From positions 1 to 30,782 of the forward strand of contig JAPEVF010000547.1 of NCBI GenBank assembly GCA_029747585.1: a stretch of DNA of 30,782 nucleotides, in the 5' to 3' direction. Both the position numbers and the translations under genes were made by a program. Under the pieces are notes generated by a model, which was given only the letters and a program-made list of their open reading frames with translations, was not told the origin of the DNA and made no database searches. Below are positions 21,197 to 30,782 of this stretch, piece after piece. The first letter of the stretch is position 1; every line of letters starts with the position of its first letter. The stretch is from Pleurotus djamor (lineage: Eukaryota; Basidiomycota; Agaricomycetes; Agaricales; Pleurotaceae).

Positions 21197-21901
21197 TACA
21201 TGATGGAGTTTCCGAGTCGTCTACCGCGGACCGGCGTTCGTACGTAGACGGAAGTAATTAAGGGTCCTCGTCGCCGAGATGAATCCGTGCATCCAAGAAG
21301 ATATTTGCATCGGGGGGACCAATGTGTTCGCTTTGCCCAGCGATAATCGTTGTACCAAGTGTGCTCGTCGTTATTTCTTGTGAAGAATCGGACAGGCCAA
21401 ATCGGCGATAGAGCGTCATAACCGCTGCCAGGACAGCGTGCCAGAGATCTTTACCGTCTGGCTTGATCTGTTACAAAGCCAGTAAATGCAGCCGCAGCTC
21501 CACTCCTCGTGCTATCTGGTCTCCTTAAGGCATGAGCTCGACCATTCTATAGCAGCTGGACCATACGTGAACCCGAGAAGCATCCGTTGAAGGTGCCAGC
21601 AGGAGGCAGTAACCAAGCACTGCTATGTTACAGCCTGATATGTGCATATATATTTCAAGAGGCCAATGTCCGAGTTGAAGCTCTGATGCGCGTTGCTGGG
21701 GAGATAAGACGCGGAGGAAGACTTTGGGAAGGCTCAAGGAGCATCATCTTCCCGTGTTGTAGCCGTGGGATGACCTGTTCTCACGCTTACAAGCATGTAG
21801 TGAAGACGAAGACAAACACGGGTATGGAAGAAAACGAACGAAGTCCTAAGAGTTACAGAGCCGCGACATATCAAAACACGTCGCTACATTAAATAGCCGA
21901 T

Positions 21902-23631
21902 TTAGAAAGCCTCTGCTTCTCCACCATACCTCTTGGGGAGTTGGTCCTTGTTGATGACAGGGAGGAGGGTCTTTCCGATAGTGTATGAACCACTACCGAC
22001 GACGCTCATCTTTGCCAAAGTATTGGCTGAGATGAGGGGCTTGAAGAGCCAGAAGATCCAGTTCAATAACGAAGGAACATTGACAAAGAACTTCCGGTGC
22101 TACGTCAAGCAACATGAGGAAAATCACAATTGCGGAAACGGGAAGTACGAACCAAGAGCTCAGGGTAATGTGCCTGGAAGATGCTCGAAGCCTCCGAGGC
22201 AGCTTGTTTGGAATTAGCATCCCTGCTGCTCAAGGAGACGCCTTCGTAATCGTGGATCTGAACCGTTTGATCGATATTGATGAAGTCGAGATGCGCAATG
22301 CTTTCTTCCATCAACTTGACGCGCCACCGGAGGAACCGTTGCACGTCGCCAAAGACGGCCTTGAGGTCTTTGTTTGCGCCATAAAGGTTGTACCTAGAAG
22401 TAAACGGATTAAATCAAGATTCAAAACGATCGGCGACATTGAGCATGACAGGTCTGAGAATAAACCTACACGACAGGTCTTCCTTCTTTGTCCTTTCCAT
22501 AGACATGGCCCAACTGGCCAAAGATTTCTTCTGGGAACGTCTCCTTCATGGCAGCATCAACGTTGAACTGATCTCGCCAGCGAAGAGTCGCGACCATCAT
22601 ATCTTCAGCGGCCGAGGGGTTCAAGTTTCTACAGAAGTAGGGAGTGCTAGTGAGGGATGGGTAAGATGACGTCAGGATTGTTTTACCTAGCGCGAAGGAA
22701 TTTCATGAGGATGACGCTGACACGCGCATCTTTGGGAGCTTCGATCTCTTGAGGGTTGATCTCGATCCCCCAGAGCTTGATGGACTTGCTGGAGGCCTTG
22801 GGATCTTCTGGGTAAGCTTGGGCAAGAATCTTGGGCAAGGACGGCTGACACGAGGCTGTTAGACTTTTTTGGAAGAGAAACGCAGAAAGGCAGTCCGCTT
22901 ACCCTGAATTCCTTTAGCGCCTTCCATTCTGCACTTGTGAACCGCTCGGTGAGCGGATTCTGAGGTTCTTCTACTTCCGTGAAGTCAACCTTCTTCGCCT
23001 CCTTCGCCTCTGGGGTCTCCGTCGCTACCTCAGGCACGGGGGTCACATCTGTAGCAGGCACAGCAGGTGTGGTAGCCACAGGTAAATCAACGGACACTGC
23101 GGCTGGTTTGACCTCTGTCATAGTGGTCATGGTCGGAGAAGGCTCGAGCGGGGCAGCAACCTGTTCAAGATGCACTTCAGGGCTTACTGACGCAACTGTC
23201 GTTGATTCGGGGGATTTCGCAGCTACGGTTTCTGGGGTTGGAAGGGGTGTGGCTTCGGGTACCAGCGACGGGGCTTGAGTGACTTTCAGTGATTCTTCTG
23301 GTGCTGGGGTAGACGCTTTGGCTTCAGCGACTGGCTCAATTTGAGCGACCTGGTCCGCAGTTGTAGTTGATGTTGGTGTTGGTGCGGGTTGGGAAGGCTC
23401 AGAGAGAGCTACGACGGTTGGTTCAGCAGTGGGGGCAGCTTCGACAGAAGTAACTTGCGCAGGCTGAGCGTCAGCTACTTTTCCGTCGCTTTCAGGTTCG
23501 CCTATTTGCTGCGCTTCAGGCTCTTGTACTGGGGGGACTGGAGCTGGAGCTGGTGCGGGGTCCGGAGCAGTGACCGTTGGAACAGGAGTGATTGTTTCTG
23601 TTGGCTGGGAAGTTTTGGTCGTGTCTTCCAT
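21902..23631 (-). CDS. Sfh5-like CRAL-TRIO (Sec14-type) phosphatidylinositol transfer protein
   Basis: Sfh5-type proteins move lipids between ER, plasma membrane and other membranes; yeast Sfh5 also binds heme. Exons in gene order: 23631-22903, 22844-22687, 22628-22470, 22393-22153, 22099-21902, closing as 494 residues. The first 210 residues are a Pro/Ala/Thr/Val-rich disordered extension. The CRAL-TRIO N region follows (LTERFTSAEWKALKEFR, KSIKLWGIEINP, VILMKFLRARNLNPSAAEDM, ATLRWRDQFNVD) and then the lipid-binding lobe (GQLGHVYGKDKEGRPVVYNL, FQAHYPELLHRKFFVNVPSF, WIFWLFKPLISANTLAKM, INKDQLPKRYGGEAEAF). The order and the LPKRYGG ending match Sfh5. The N-terminal extension roughly doubles the usual length. 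The gene is divergent from DBP9 with 220 bp between the start codons. Confidence 0.87.
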
Positions 23632-23851
23632 GCTGAATCAATATGCTTCGTGAGTCTATTCGCCGGGAAGGGCTCGTTGCAGAGTCGTGGGCTTGCTGTT
23701 ACTTTGAATGTTGAAAGCCTAGCGAACGTCTAGAACATACGGTATCTTATCAGATAAGATCCACTCGCCTCTCACGATCAGTAAAGTATTCCCACGATCA
23801 GTATAATCCTTGGTTGCCAAAATTTTCAATACTTTTTATCAATTTCTCGCC
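23632..23851. promoter_or_regulatory. Bidirectional promoter between Sfh5-like gene and DBP9
   Basis: Two divergent housekeeping-type genes share these 220 bp. A perfect palindrome, ATCTTATC-A-GATAAGAT, lies at 23744-23760 and presents two GATAAG sites back to back. An 11-bp direct repeat, CACGATCAGTA, occurs at 23773-23783 and 23793-23803, exactly 20 bp apart (about two helical turns). No TATA box is evident. The binding factors are not known from the sequence; the GATA-type match is by consensus only. Confidence 0.6.
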
Positions 23852-26117
23852 ATGACGGCCAATTTCGCAGCTTTCTCTAATATTCTCGATGGGAGGATCC
23901 TTAGGGCACTCGCGGACATGGGCTTCGCGCGACCGACACTCGTGCAGGAAAAGGCCATTCCGCTTGCGCTCCAAGGCCGCGATATCCTTGCTCGAGCCCG
24001 GACAGGCAGTGGAAAGACGGCCGCTTATTGTATCCCTGTTTTGCAGAAAGTTATCGGGGCCAAAACTGTAGGTGCGACCCCTTCCAAGCACTCTGAATCT
24101 CAGCGAATTGATGATATCGGCCGTAGAACTCGACGCAAGCCACCAAAGCCTTGATCCTCGTCCCCACTAGGGAACTTTCAGAACAAGTCGCAGCGTATCT
24201 TCGCCAACTAGTATCGTACTGTAAAGAAGTTGGAATAGCAAACGTATCATCCGGTGCAGCAAATCAGCTACAGCGGTATGTATGTTTCCACAAGTCTGAT
24301 CGATGTTGCGACTTATGCTCGAATAGAACCCTCCTTGCGGATAATCCAGATATCGTCATTGCAACCCCTTCGCGAGCTCTAGCCCTGGTCCAGTCAAAAG
24401 TACGAATTCTTGTCCGACTGTCTTCTACACAAACTCACTCTTTCGGAGTAGGCCCTATCTCTTAGCGCGGTCGAATCCCTGGTTATTGACGAAGCAGACC
24501 TCATCTTTTCCTATGGACACGATGACGACATACGACAATTACTGAGCGGGGGCTACCTTCCAAAGGTCTTTCAGTCGTTCCTCATGAGTGCGACCATGAC
24601 CGAAGACGTCGAGTCGCTCAAAGGCTTAGCCCTTCATAGTCCAGTTGAGTTCCTCACTCAGTCAACCAGACGCTGACTCACAGATGTTTAGGCCATCCTG
24701 AAACTCGAAGAAGGTGAAGACGAGGCAGCCCATCTCAGCCAATACGTCGTCCGGTAGGTTCTTGCCTCGTCGCCTTGGTTCAATCTCTCTGACCTCTTGG
24801 TGTAGATGTTCAGAAGTGGATAAATTCCTCCTCACATATGTGATATTAAAGCTCAAGCTCGTGAAAGGCAAATGCCTTATCTTCGTCAACGATGTCGAAC
24901 GCAGCTATCGACTAAAGCTGTTCTTGGAACAATTTTCTATCAAAAGTTGTGTTTTGAACTCGGAATTGCCACTTAATTCGAGGTACGTTCCCTGCACCAA
25001 GGTTCGCCCTCGCCCACTCAATGGTTATAGATACCATGCCGTTCAGGAATTCAACAAAGGGGTTTACGATTATATCATTGCGACGGATGAAAGCGGTGCT
25101 CAGGTAGAAGCTGACTCGGAGGATGATGAAGCTGACGAAGAGACCGAGTGTAAGATTTGTCTTGCTTTCCTATTTTACCTCTCTGAAACACGCTTTCCGT
25201 AGTAATTTCAACGCAACGCGAGCCAACGGAGGAGGCATCGGAGGAAGCTCCTACAGCGTCACGAAAGCGAAAGCGTGCTGCCACCCCACCCCCTTCAACT
25301 TCAAAGAGCACGAAGCGCAAACATAAAAAGACAGACGGAAAGGAGTATGGCGTCACTCGTGGAGTCGACTTCGTTGATGTCGCTTGCGTTCTCAATTTTG
25401 ATCTCCCTACTTCCTCTCGCTCGTATACGCATCGCGTTGGCCGAACTGCTCGAGCAGGGCGAACAGGCATGTCACTGTCCTTCGTGGTACCACAAGACCA
25501 GTGGGGTAAAAATAAAGTTGTTGGCTGCGTCCCCAGCGCCAAGGACGACGAAAATGTTTTCTCGCGGATAGAGAAAGAGCAGGCGGGACGAGGGAGTAAA
25601 ATAAAGATCTACGAGTTCGATATGAAGCAGGTGGAGGCGTTTAGGTATCGGATGGATGATGCCCTGCGGTCCGTGACGAGGAGTGCTATCAAAGAAGCGA
25701 GGATCAAGGAGTTGAAGACGGAGATTTTGACGTCGGAGAAGTTGAAGGTGGGTGTTGACTTGCTTCCCTCTTTGTTTGTCTTTCTGATGGCTATCGTGTC
25801 TGTTATAGGCTCATTTCGAAGACAACCCTCTGGATCTTGAATACTTGCGTCATGATAAACCACTTCATCCTACGCGAATACAGGCGCACATGAAACACGT
25901 CCCAAAGTACCTGCTTCCTCGGATAGCGCCCGTGTCCACCGATGGCGTGGATGCAACGGACGACTCCAATGGTAATGCCGACAAATCAAAGCCTGGTTTT
26001 GTACCATTCAGGAAGGAGGCTTCGCGAGGTCGTGGTCGGGGGAGAGGTGGGAAGATGCGAGGTGGAAGCAGAGGTGGAAAGAAAAAGTCGGATCCTTTGC
26101 GAAAGTTTGGCCGTTGA
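23852..26117 (+). CDS. DBP9: DEAD-box ATP-dependent RNA helicase, DBP9/DDX56 type
   Basis: This is a nucleolar helicase for 60S ribosomal subunit assembly (27S pre-rRNA processing). Nine exons: 23852-24067, 24127-24275, 24327-24399, 24452-24643, 24692-24753, 24806-24982, 25031-25149, 25203-25747, 25809-26117, closing as 613 residues, the family's usual size. Motifs in order: Q motif ([13 protein letters not shown]); I (ARTGSGKT, Lys55); Ia (PTREL); Ib (ATPSR); II (DEAD, residues 159-162); III (SAT); IV (CLIFVND); V ([10 protein letters not shown]); VI ([13 protein letters not shown]). As in other Dbp9 proteins, an acidic then Lys/Arg-rich insert (about residues 335-400) separates motif V from the GVDF...VLNFDLP segment. 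The C-terminus is [13 protein letters not shown] and basic. The ATG at 23852 ([10 protein letters not shown]) is the first in-frame ATG. The gene looks intact. Confidence 0.93.
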
Positions 26118-26575
26118 CGACGATACGTTACTTTCTACATTTACTCCATCCCCTCACACTCTGAAAGACCAACAAAATGCGACTTCAGGTCATTTTCTTG
26201 CAAGGATATCACCAAGATGGTGAACATTTGTTCTCTTTCTGTCATGGTTAGATACCACACAATTGGGACCCTGACCTCGTTTGAGGAAGGAAGGTTTCAC
26301 TACTAAAAGTCGTCTAACTCCCCAGAGCTCCTTGACAACGACGTCTTATCTCCCTGTCTTTGCGCATGGATACTTCAATTCAATCCGAGCTCTCATCACG
26401 TACATCATAATGCAGACCATACGAGCTCACAAAGGAAGACATTCTTGGGCAAGTGTCGCCAGGCGTTCCCGAGCGCCCCGTTTTGACCGTCTCATCAGTG
26501 CTTAAAATGCCTTTCTGTGGGCTAGCCTCCGCATCTCAACGTTTCTTTCCTCCTCCCTTTTCTTAACATTCCAGT
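26118..26575. other. Intergenic region
   Basis: The region lies between the DBP9 stop and the next plus-strand gene. Only short frames such as 26281-26505 occur, without recognisable similarity. A pyrimidine-rich tract just before 26576 (TTTCTTTCCTCCTCCCTTTTC) is typical of a fungal core promoter or leader. Confidence 0.5.
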
Positions 26576-28522
26576 ATGCGCAGTGCGCTCTTTTGCTTTG
26601 CCATAACTTTTGCTTTCAGCTTGGGAGTCCTGGGAGCTCCACTCACCTTTGATAATGCGGATAATCCATATTTAGCAAGTACCTTTTCCGACAAATTGAT
26701 GGTGAGCTGCATATCTTTAGTCTGTGATCCACTGATAGTGACCACAATGTTAGCAGAGGCGTGCAGATAAGATTAGGCCTCCCAAGCCCTCCAACTCGCG
26801 ACCCAGCAAATCTCTGTCCGCTAGTTCAGTACGGTTAACCACAACCATCTCGTCTTCTCCAGCATCTACAACTTCAAGAAGTTTATCTTCCGGCACGTTA
26901 CCACTTCAACCAACCACCNTCGGCTTCACGATCCTTCATTTTTTCCTTCCCCTTTACCCTCCTATTCCCAACAAATAAACCCAGCTCCACCCCGACGTCG
27001 CTAGACAGCTCATCTGAACTTCAGCCTACTGGATCCATCACATTGACGTCGATTCCTTCAAGTCTATCAGCGAGCCCTCCAGCGGCTAGTGCTTCGACTT
27101 CAATCCCCTTTCTCCCTCCTATTTCTCCTCCTGTAGTACCCCCTGTGCCCCCGGTCATTCCTCCGGTGCCGCCTATCGTGCCACCCATCCCTCCCGTGTC
27201 ACCCATTGTCCCGCCTATACCTCCAGTGCCACCTGCTTTACCCCCAGTCATCCCTCCCTCGAGACCTTCCGTTGTTCCCTCTTCTCCTCCCGCCCAGCCA
27301 ACCAGTGATAAACCCCCTCCGCCAAGTCAATCTCCCATAGAGACGTCTGGACAACCTCCAATAACGACTCGCACCTCAACTGAAACGAGCTCTAGAAATA
27401 CCAACACGTCCCCAAGCATTACTTCAACTCCAAATGTTACGAGTTCTAGCGGTGCTGTCTCGTCCTCGACAGTCACATCTCCCTCTAGTGCTCGCCCTAG
27501 CACTAGCAGTGCCTCCACATCAAGTAGTTCCTTCTCTGACATATCATTAGCTCCTCCGGAAACACCCACCCCTATACCCACGCGGACGAATCCCGCGAGC
27601 ACACCTACGCCCACTCCTGATCCAGATTCTTGTCCTATCTCAACCCCAGTTCCGTCCAATGGAAAGACCAGGAGGGCACTGTGCAGTACGTCCTTTTCGT
27701 TGATCCGCTTGACCGCTTGACCAGATAAAGACTCAAAGGCTAACAACCACATTTCCAGATGCCCTAACTTTGAATGGAATTACTCGCGGTATCACGCAAG
27801 TTCCAGACCAGGGCAATTCTGCTATTACATACACCGTCAATGGTGGATGGCCCGACTCAACAGGACAAGACGTTATTGCAATTGCAAAATCCACTCGCCG
27901 TACGCGACTTTCTTGACAACACATTGACGTAACCACTGATCGTTACACAGGTCCTGGGGGCTCATTCGATGATGAACCGAAGTGGCTAGCGAGAACGGAG
28001 CAGCTCCTTGCCCAAGGTACCTTTGAGAGTCGCTTATGGATTGTTTTCCGGGGTGTATCTGGAAAATCGAGGATTGACGACACGTCGTTCTTCGGCTCAA
28101 GCATCCTGCCACTGCTCTTTGAGGCCGACGTAGATGGTTGTATGCAAGCGCTTTTGCCGAAAGTCGCACTCGTTGTCCAAGAAGCCCAGCGTTTCGTGTA
28201 CGTTCTCTCAACTTTGCTTTTGGAATCCCCTCGTTCATGAGCCTTCTAGAGACGAATTTGGAATTCTTCATAAGGACCTTCATCCAGGGAATGTTCTATG
28301 GGACACGCAAGCAACTTCGCCAACACTGATTGACTGGGGACTTGCAGAAGAGGTCGCTGAGGTAGGCAAATGTATTCAATCATTCTGACTACGCGAATGC
28401 TGATGAGTCTCTATCAGTGGACCGATGCCCTGGAGCAGAGAGTCAGCGCACAAGTTGCCTTCGGACTATTACGTTCACCCGAGTCCCCCTGTGTCTCGCT
28501 GAAACCAACTGATGCGCGCTAA
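26576..28522 (+). CDS. Predicted secreted protein with Pro/Ser/Thr-rich stalk and C-terminal kinase-like domain
   Basis: Exons 26576-26701, 26757-26896, 26985-27685, 27759-27899, 27951-28197, 28250-28361 and 28418-28522 close as 523 residues. A signal peptide (MRSALFCFAITFAFSLGVLG) is followed by some 330 residues of low complexity: Ser/Thr-rich parts around a proline-rich repeat block (27109-27260). From about residue 370 a kinase-like fold appears: VIAIAKS (candidate beta-3 lysine), WLARTEQLLAQG (candidate helix C), the catalytic loop HKDLHPGNVLWD (His459, Asp461, Asn466) and LIDWGL (Asp480) in place of DFG. The HxDxxxxN/DWG pattern resembles aminoglycoside or choline-kinase-like families and fungal protein-kinase-like proteins more than classical kinases. 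The domain is short (about 155 residues), so it may be reduced. The intron 26897-26984 has a weak GTTACC donor and contains an N at 26919; it is needed to keep frame. Substrate is unknown. Confidence 0.68.
27109..27260 (+). repeat. Coding minisatellite for proline-rich repeats
   Basis: Imperfect units of 9-12 bp around CCTCC(N)GT encode P-P-[VI]-x-P-P-[VI] blocks (PPVVPPVPPVIPPVPP and onward) within the stalk of the kinase-like protein. Such units are prone to length change by slippage. Confidence 0.8.
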
Positions 28523-29181
28523 CTTACTACCCTCAAAATAATGGTTTATCTGCACAAACTGTACTTGAGATTCGTATGTGGGTTTATGTTGCATCGTAGT
28601 TGCGGTTGCATCAGAAGCGCCACAAGTTCATTCTGTCAGTGTTAACCTTAAAATGTCCGTCATGACGACCCATCCCACCGTTAGTACACCGTCGATTATA
28701 TCTCACGTATTACCCACTCAACAGCTCCTGAGTTCTTGATTCTGGGATTTGAGACCTGTCTCTACGAGCCTCCCTCTACTCGTGCCCGCCCAAGTCAAGC
28801 AAACTTCGGGTGTCAATGAACGCTACACAAAAGTTTGGATTCCGCTGATGGCCGTGTGGAGGAATCAGGAACTCTCCGCGGGGGATCGCATTCGTCTTAT
28901 CCGCCGTCTCGCGTCGTGGGACCCTTACGGTGCATTCTGAGCTTTTATTAACTCGTTCGACCCTGCTCCTTGGACGGGTTCATATGCCTTGTGAGTCTAT
29001 CTTCTATCTTTCTTCCGTCCATCCCCAATCCATCCCCCTCACCACGACCATTCGTGTAGTACTTGGAAGACATGGCCCACAGTTGAACGTTGAACCCGAC
29101 CCATTGATTGAACTCGCACACCCAAACCAAGGTCGTTCTTAGATCGCTCCCTGCCGGAAGACCATTCAGATAGCTCACTCC
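28523..29181 (+). other. Coding-like stretch, not resolved into a gene
   Basis: The frame 28743-28940 is open and reads like a folded protein (SGVNERYTKVWIPLMAVWRN, then RIRLIRRLASWDPYGAF). A second piece at about 28947-29000, joined across a GTGAGT...TGTAG intron to bases near 29060, reads FDPAPWTGSYAFTWKTWPTV. I could not connect these to each other, to the kinase-like gene upstream or to the membrane protein downstream with good splice sites and an ATG. It may be a decayed gene or an alternative 3' part of the upstream gene. Confidence 0.35.
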
Positions 29182-30650
29182 ATGTCACAAAACTACTCGT
29201 ACGGGTTTCTCCTACGTGCACCTTTACACTTGACTGATCCCATCTATTGTAGTCCTTTCCTAATCGCCTCATGGCTCAACCTCATCCTCTACACCACTGC
29301 CCATGCTCTCTATGGCATCTACATACACCGCTTCCCTCGAGATCGGAAGATACACAGAGTTCTTGTCCACTCGGCTTTAGTGAGCGATACGATATGTACA
29401 ATTGCCGTTTGTGCTCGCGCGTATATGGTGCGCGTCTTATCCTTCCGTTGCATTTGTCTTCACGGTAACAACTTCCATTCCTTTTAGGTACTTTTAGACC
29501 GTGCGTTGTTCGAGCACATTTTCCTCTTGCCAAGCTAACTTTTTCCAACCAGCTTTCAAGCCCCCGTCCGCGCCATGGGTACTCCCAATGATAATCATAG
29601 CAAATGCTCTCTCGTCGGCATTCGAACATACCTTTCTCACCTATCGAATTTGGCATCTCAAAACTTTTGAATCCTCTTTGACAAGTCATCCTGTTCCTAC
29701 TTTCCGTCGGGTTTGCTGGCCATCAGTCTTCCTGCTGTTCTTGACATTCTCTCATGTATGTTTTCTCTTATGATCCCCGCTCAGGAGATCTCAAACTCTA
29801 CTTGCTCGCATAGCTGCTTCTTTCAACGTCTTCAGCAATAATGTCGGGGATTGATTACAAAGGCAACCGGAGGCTCAGTGTCACCTCAGCTATGTGAGCA
29901 CATCATCTTTCTCTTTTCGCCTGACGGGTAGTTTACTAGAATACCACGCTCAGGGTTGGTGGTGTGCTACGAGCCACCACAGATATATTGATTGCTCTCA
30001 TCCTCGTCTATCAAGTCAATACCTTCGAGTCGCTATTTCTTACGACACAGTCGTAGGTCCCTGCTCAGTGCCGTTTTATCTTTGGTCATCTGGCTTCATC
30101 GAATTTATAGGTTTCTGCGGCGGTTCACCATGCGAGTTCTTTCGACCGGCATCCTTGCAGCAATTATAGCGCTCTTGATTGTCATCCTTCTCGCGCTGGA
30201 CCAGCCTGGTAGGGTTGCGTCATCACCTTACTCATAGAAATCCTACTGATCGCCATCTTGTCAGTCGTGACCGTTTTTACCTCTGTAATCGGCCGGTTGC
30301 ATAGCATTACAATGCTGTCCCATCTCTGTTGCCGGAAAGACATAGTACCTCTCATACGGGGCGGGGTAACCCATGATCTCGAAACGAGAGTGCGTTTTAG
30401 CTTCCACATCGAAATCACCATATTCCACCTGCTCATACGTTGCATTCGGTCATCTAGATTGACATACGGTCCCCGGATAAAGATGGTTCAAACGGCTAAG
30501 AATCTCAGGCTGTGCCAAATTCTGCATGTCGTAGACCCGACGCCGACTGAACAAAGGACTCGCGCGAAGACGCTGCGCCGACCTGGCCAAACCTATGCGC
30601 TCGATGTCTGTTGTGTAATTGCTATCTGTCCTAGGAGAAGATATATGTGA
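29182..30650 (+). CDS. Multi-pass membrane protein, DUF6534-like (basidiomycete family)
   Basis: Exons 29182-29198, 29253-29427, 29488-29500, 29553-29755, 29814-29893, 29954-30052, 30111-30208 and 30265-30650 close as 356 residues. The protein shows the order typical of the large Agaricomycete DUF6534 family: a first helix (SPFLIASWLNLILYTTAHAL), RDRKIHRVLVHSALVSDTIC, a helix ending in ARAYMVLLD, WVLPMIIIANALSSAFEHTF with LTYRIWHL, a further helix (CWPSVFLLFLTFSH), VLRATTDILIALILVYQVN, FLRRFTMRVLSTGILAAIIA and a last helix (VVTVFTSVIGRLHSITML) before a cytosolic tail. Function of the family is unknown. The 17-nt first exon is inferred from frame, and another 5' exon is possible. The tail after about residue 300 is less convincing and may be spliced differently. 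Exon 3 is only 13 nt. Confidence 0.68.
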
Positions 30651-30782
30651 ATCTGGGTGTGTTGCTTTGTCTAATCAATTGTAATACTACTTTAGAGCTT
30701 GTACGTTACTCTCAATGGATGTCTTGTGGGCCTGTGATATCATCAAACTTCCTTTGCCCCGCATTGACTCTAAGCGTGTGGG

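Larger units (their letters stand above)
20753..21901. other. Intergenic region: cellobiohydrolase promoter and Sfh5-like gene 3' flank
   Basis: About 1.15 kb contains the promoter of the minus-strand cellobiohydrolase. The open frames at 20648-20920 (+) and 20656-21201 (-) have no similarity and overlap promoter sequence. Nothing else is recognisable. Confidence 0.6.

Noticed and set aside
22687..22900. Continuation of the Sfh5-like first exon past 22903 without splicing
   Set aside because: The read-through frame (VSGLPFCVSLPKK...) has no similarity. Splicing at GTAAGC restores the CRAL-TRIO N sequence PSLPKILAQAYPEDP in frame.
23389..23733. Trp/Ser-rich plus-strand frame opposite the Sfh5-like first exon
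   Set aside because: It is antisense to the Pro/Ala/Thr-rich coding sequence, whose codon bias produces long open antisense frames.
26897..26984. Frameshift caused by the N at 26919 in the secreted kinase-like gene
   Set aside because: A GTTACC...ACCCAG intron covering the N restores frame without invoking an error, although the donor is weak.
27021..27251. Glycine-rich minus-strand frame (GGTGGM repeats)
   Set aside because: It is the complement of the plus-strand proline-rich minisatellite and has no start context or partner exons.

Overview
The window is nuclear DNA of a filamentous basidiomycete, most likely a wood- or litter-decaying Agaricomycete of white-rot type. Genes are split by many 45-70 bp GT...AG introns, with very small exons in several of them. 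The gene set combines copper-radical (glyoxal) oxidases, a GH7 cellobiohydrolase with a CBM1, a serine-rich cupredoxin-like secreted protein and a DUF6534-type membrane protein. Scattered single N bases and a homopolymer-associated frameshift suggest a draft assembly. Exon boundaries were placed by eye from reading frame, splice consensus and paralogue comparison. Every model from base 3,900 onward except ZIP copy 2 and the edge-truncated gene closes in frame.

Layout: (1) 40-695 (-) is the 5' part of a glyoxal-oxidase-like gene running off the left edge. (2) 2095-3504 (+) is a damaged ZIP metal transporter copy. (3) 3931-4686 (-) is an unrecognised gene. (4) 5240-7494 (+) is a Golgi/ER-type GH47 alpha-1,2-mannosidase. 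(5) 8458-9906 (+) is a second ZIP transporter, duplicated together with its 5' leader and leader intron. (6) 10675-12024 (-) is a secreted protein with two tandem beta-sandwich-like repeats. (7) 12530-13451 (-) is a secreted cupredoxin-like serine-rich protein. (8) 13700-14792 (+) is an unrecognised protein. (9) 16198-18667 (+) is a complete glyoxal oxidase, convergent with (10) 18899-20752 (-), a GH7-CBM1 cellobiohydrolase. (11) 21902-23631 (-) is an Sfh5-like CRAL-TRIO lipid-transfer protein, divergent from (12) 23852-26117 (+), a DBP9-type DEAD-box helicase. (13) 26576-28522 (+) is a predicted secreted protein with a proline/serine/threonine-rich stalk and a C-terminal kinase-like fold. (14) 28523-29181 is coding-like but unresolved. 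(15) 29182-30650 (+) is a multi-pass DUF6534-like membrane protein.

Functionally, the middle of the window is rich in secretome genes. Glyoxal oxidase makes extracellular H2O2 and the GH7 enzyme cuts crystalline cellulose from the chain end, so the 16-21 kb pair fits lignocellulose decay. GH47 trims N-glycans on such secreted enzymes. DBP9 and Sfh5 are conserved housekeeping genes sharing a 220 bp intergenic promoter that carries a perfect GATA-type palindrome and a direct repeat. The most unusual items are the two ZIP copies with different lesions, the secreted kinase-like protein and the two-repeat beta-sandwich protein.
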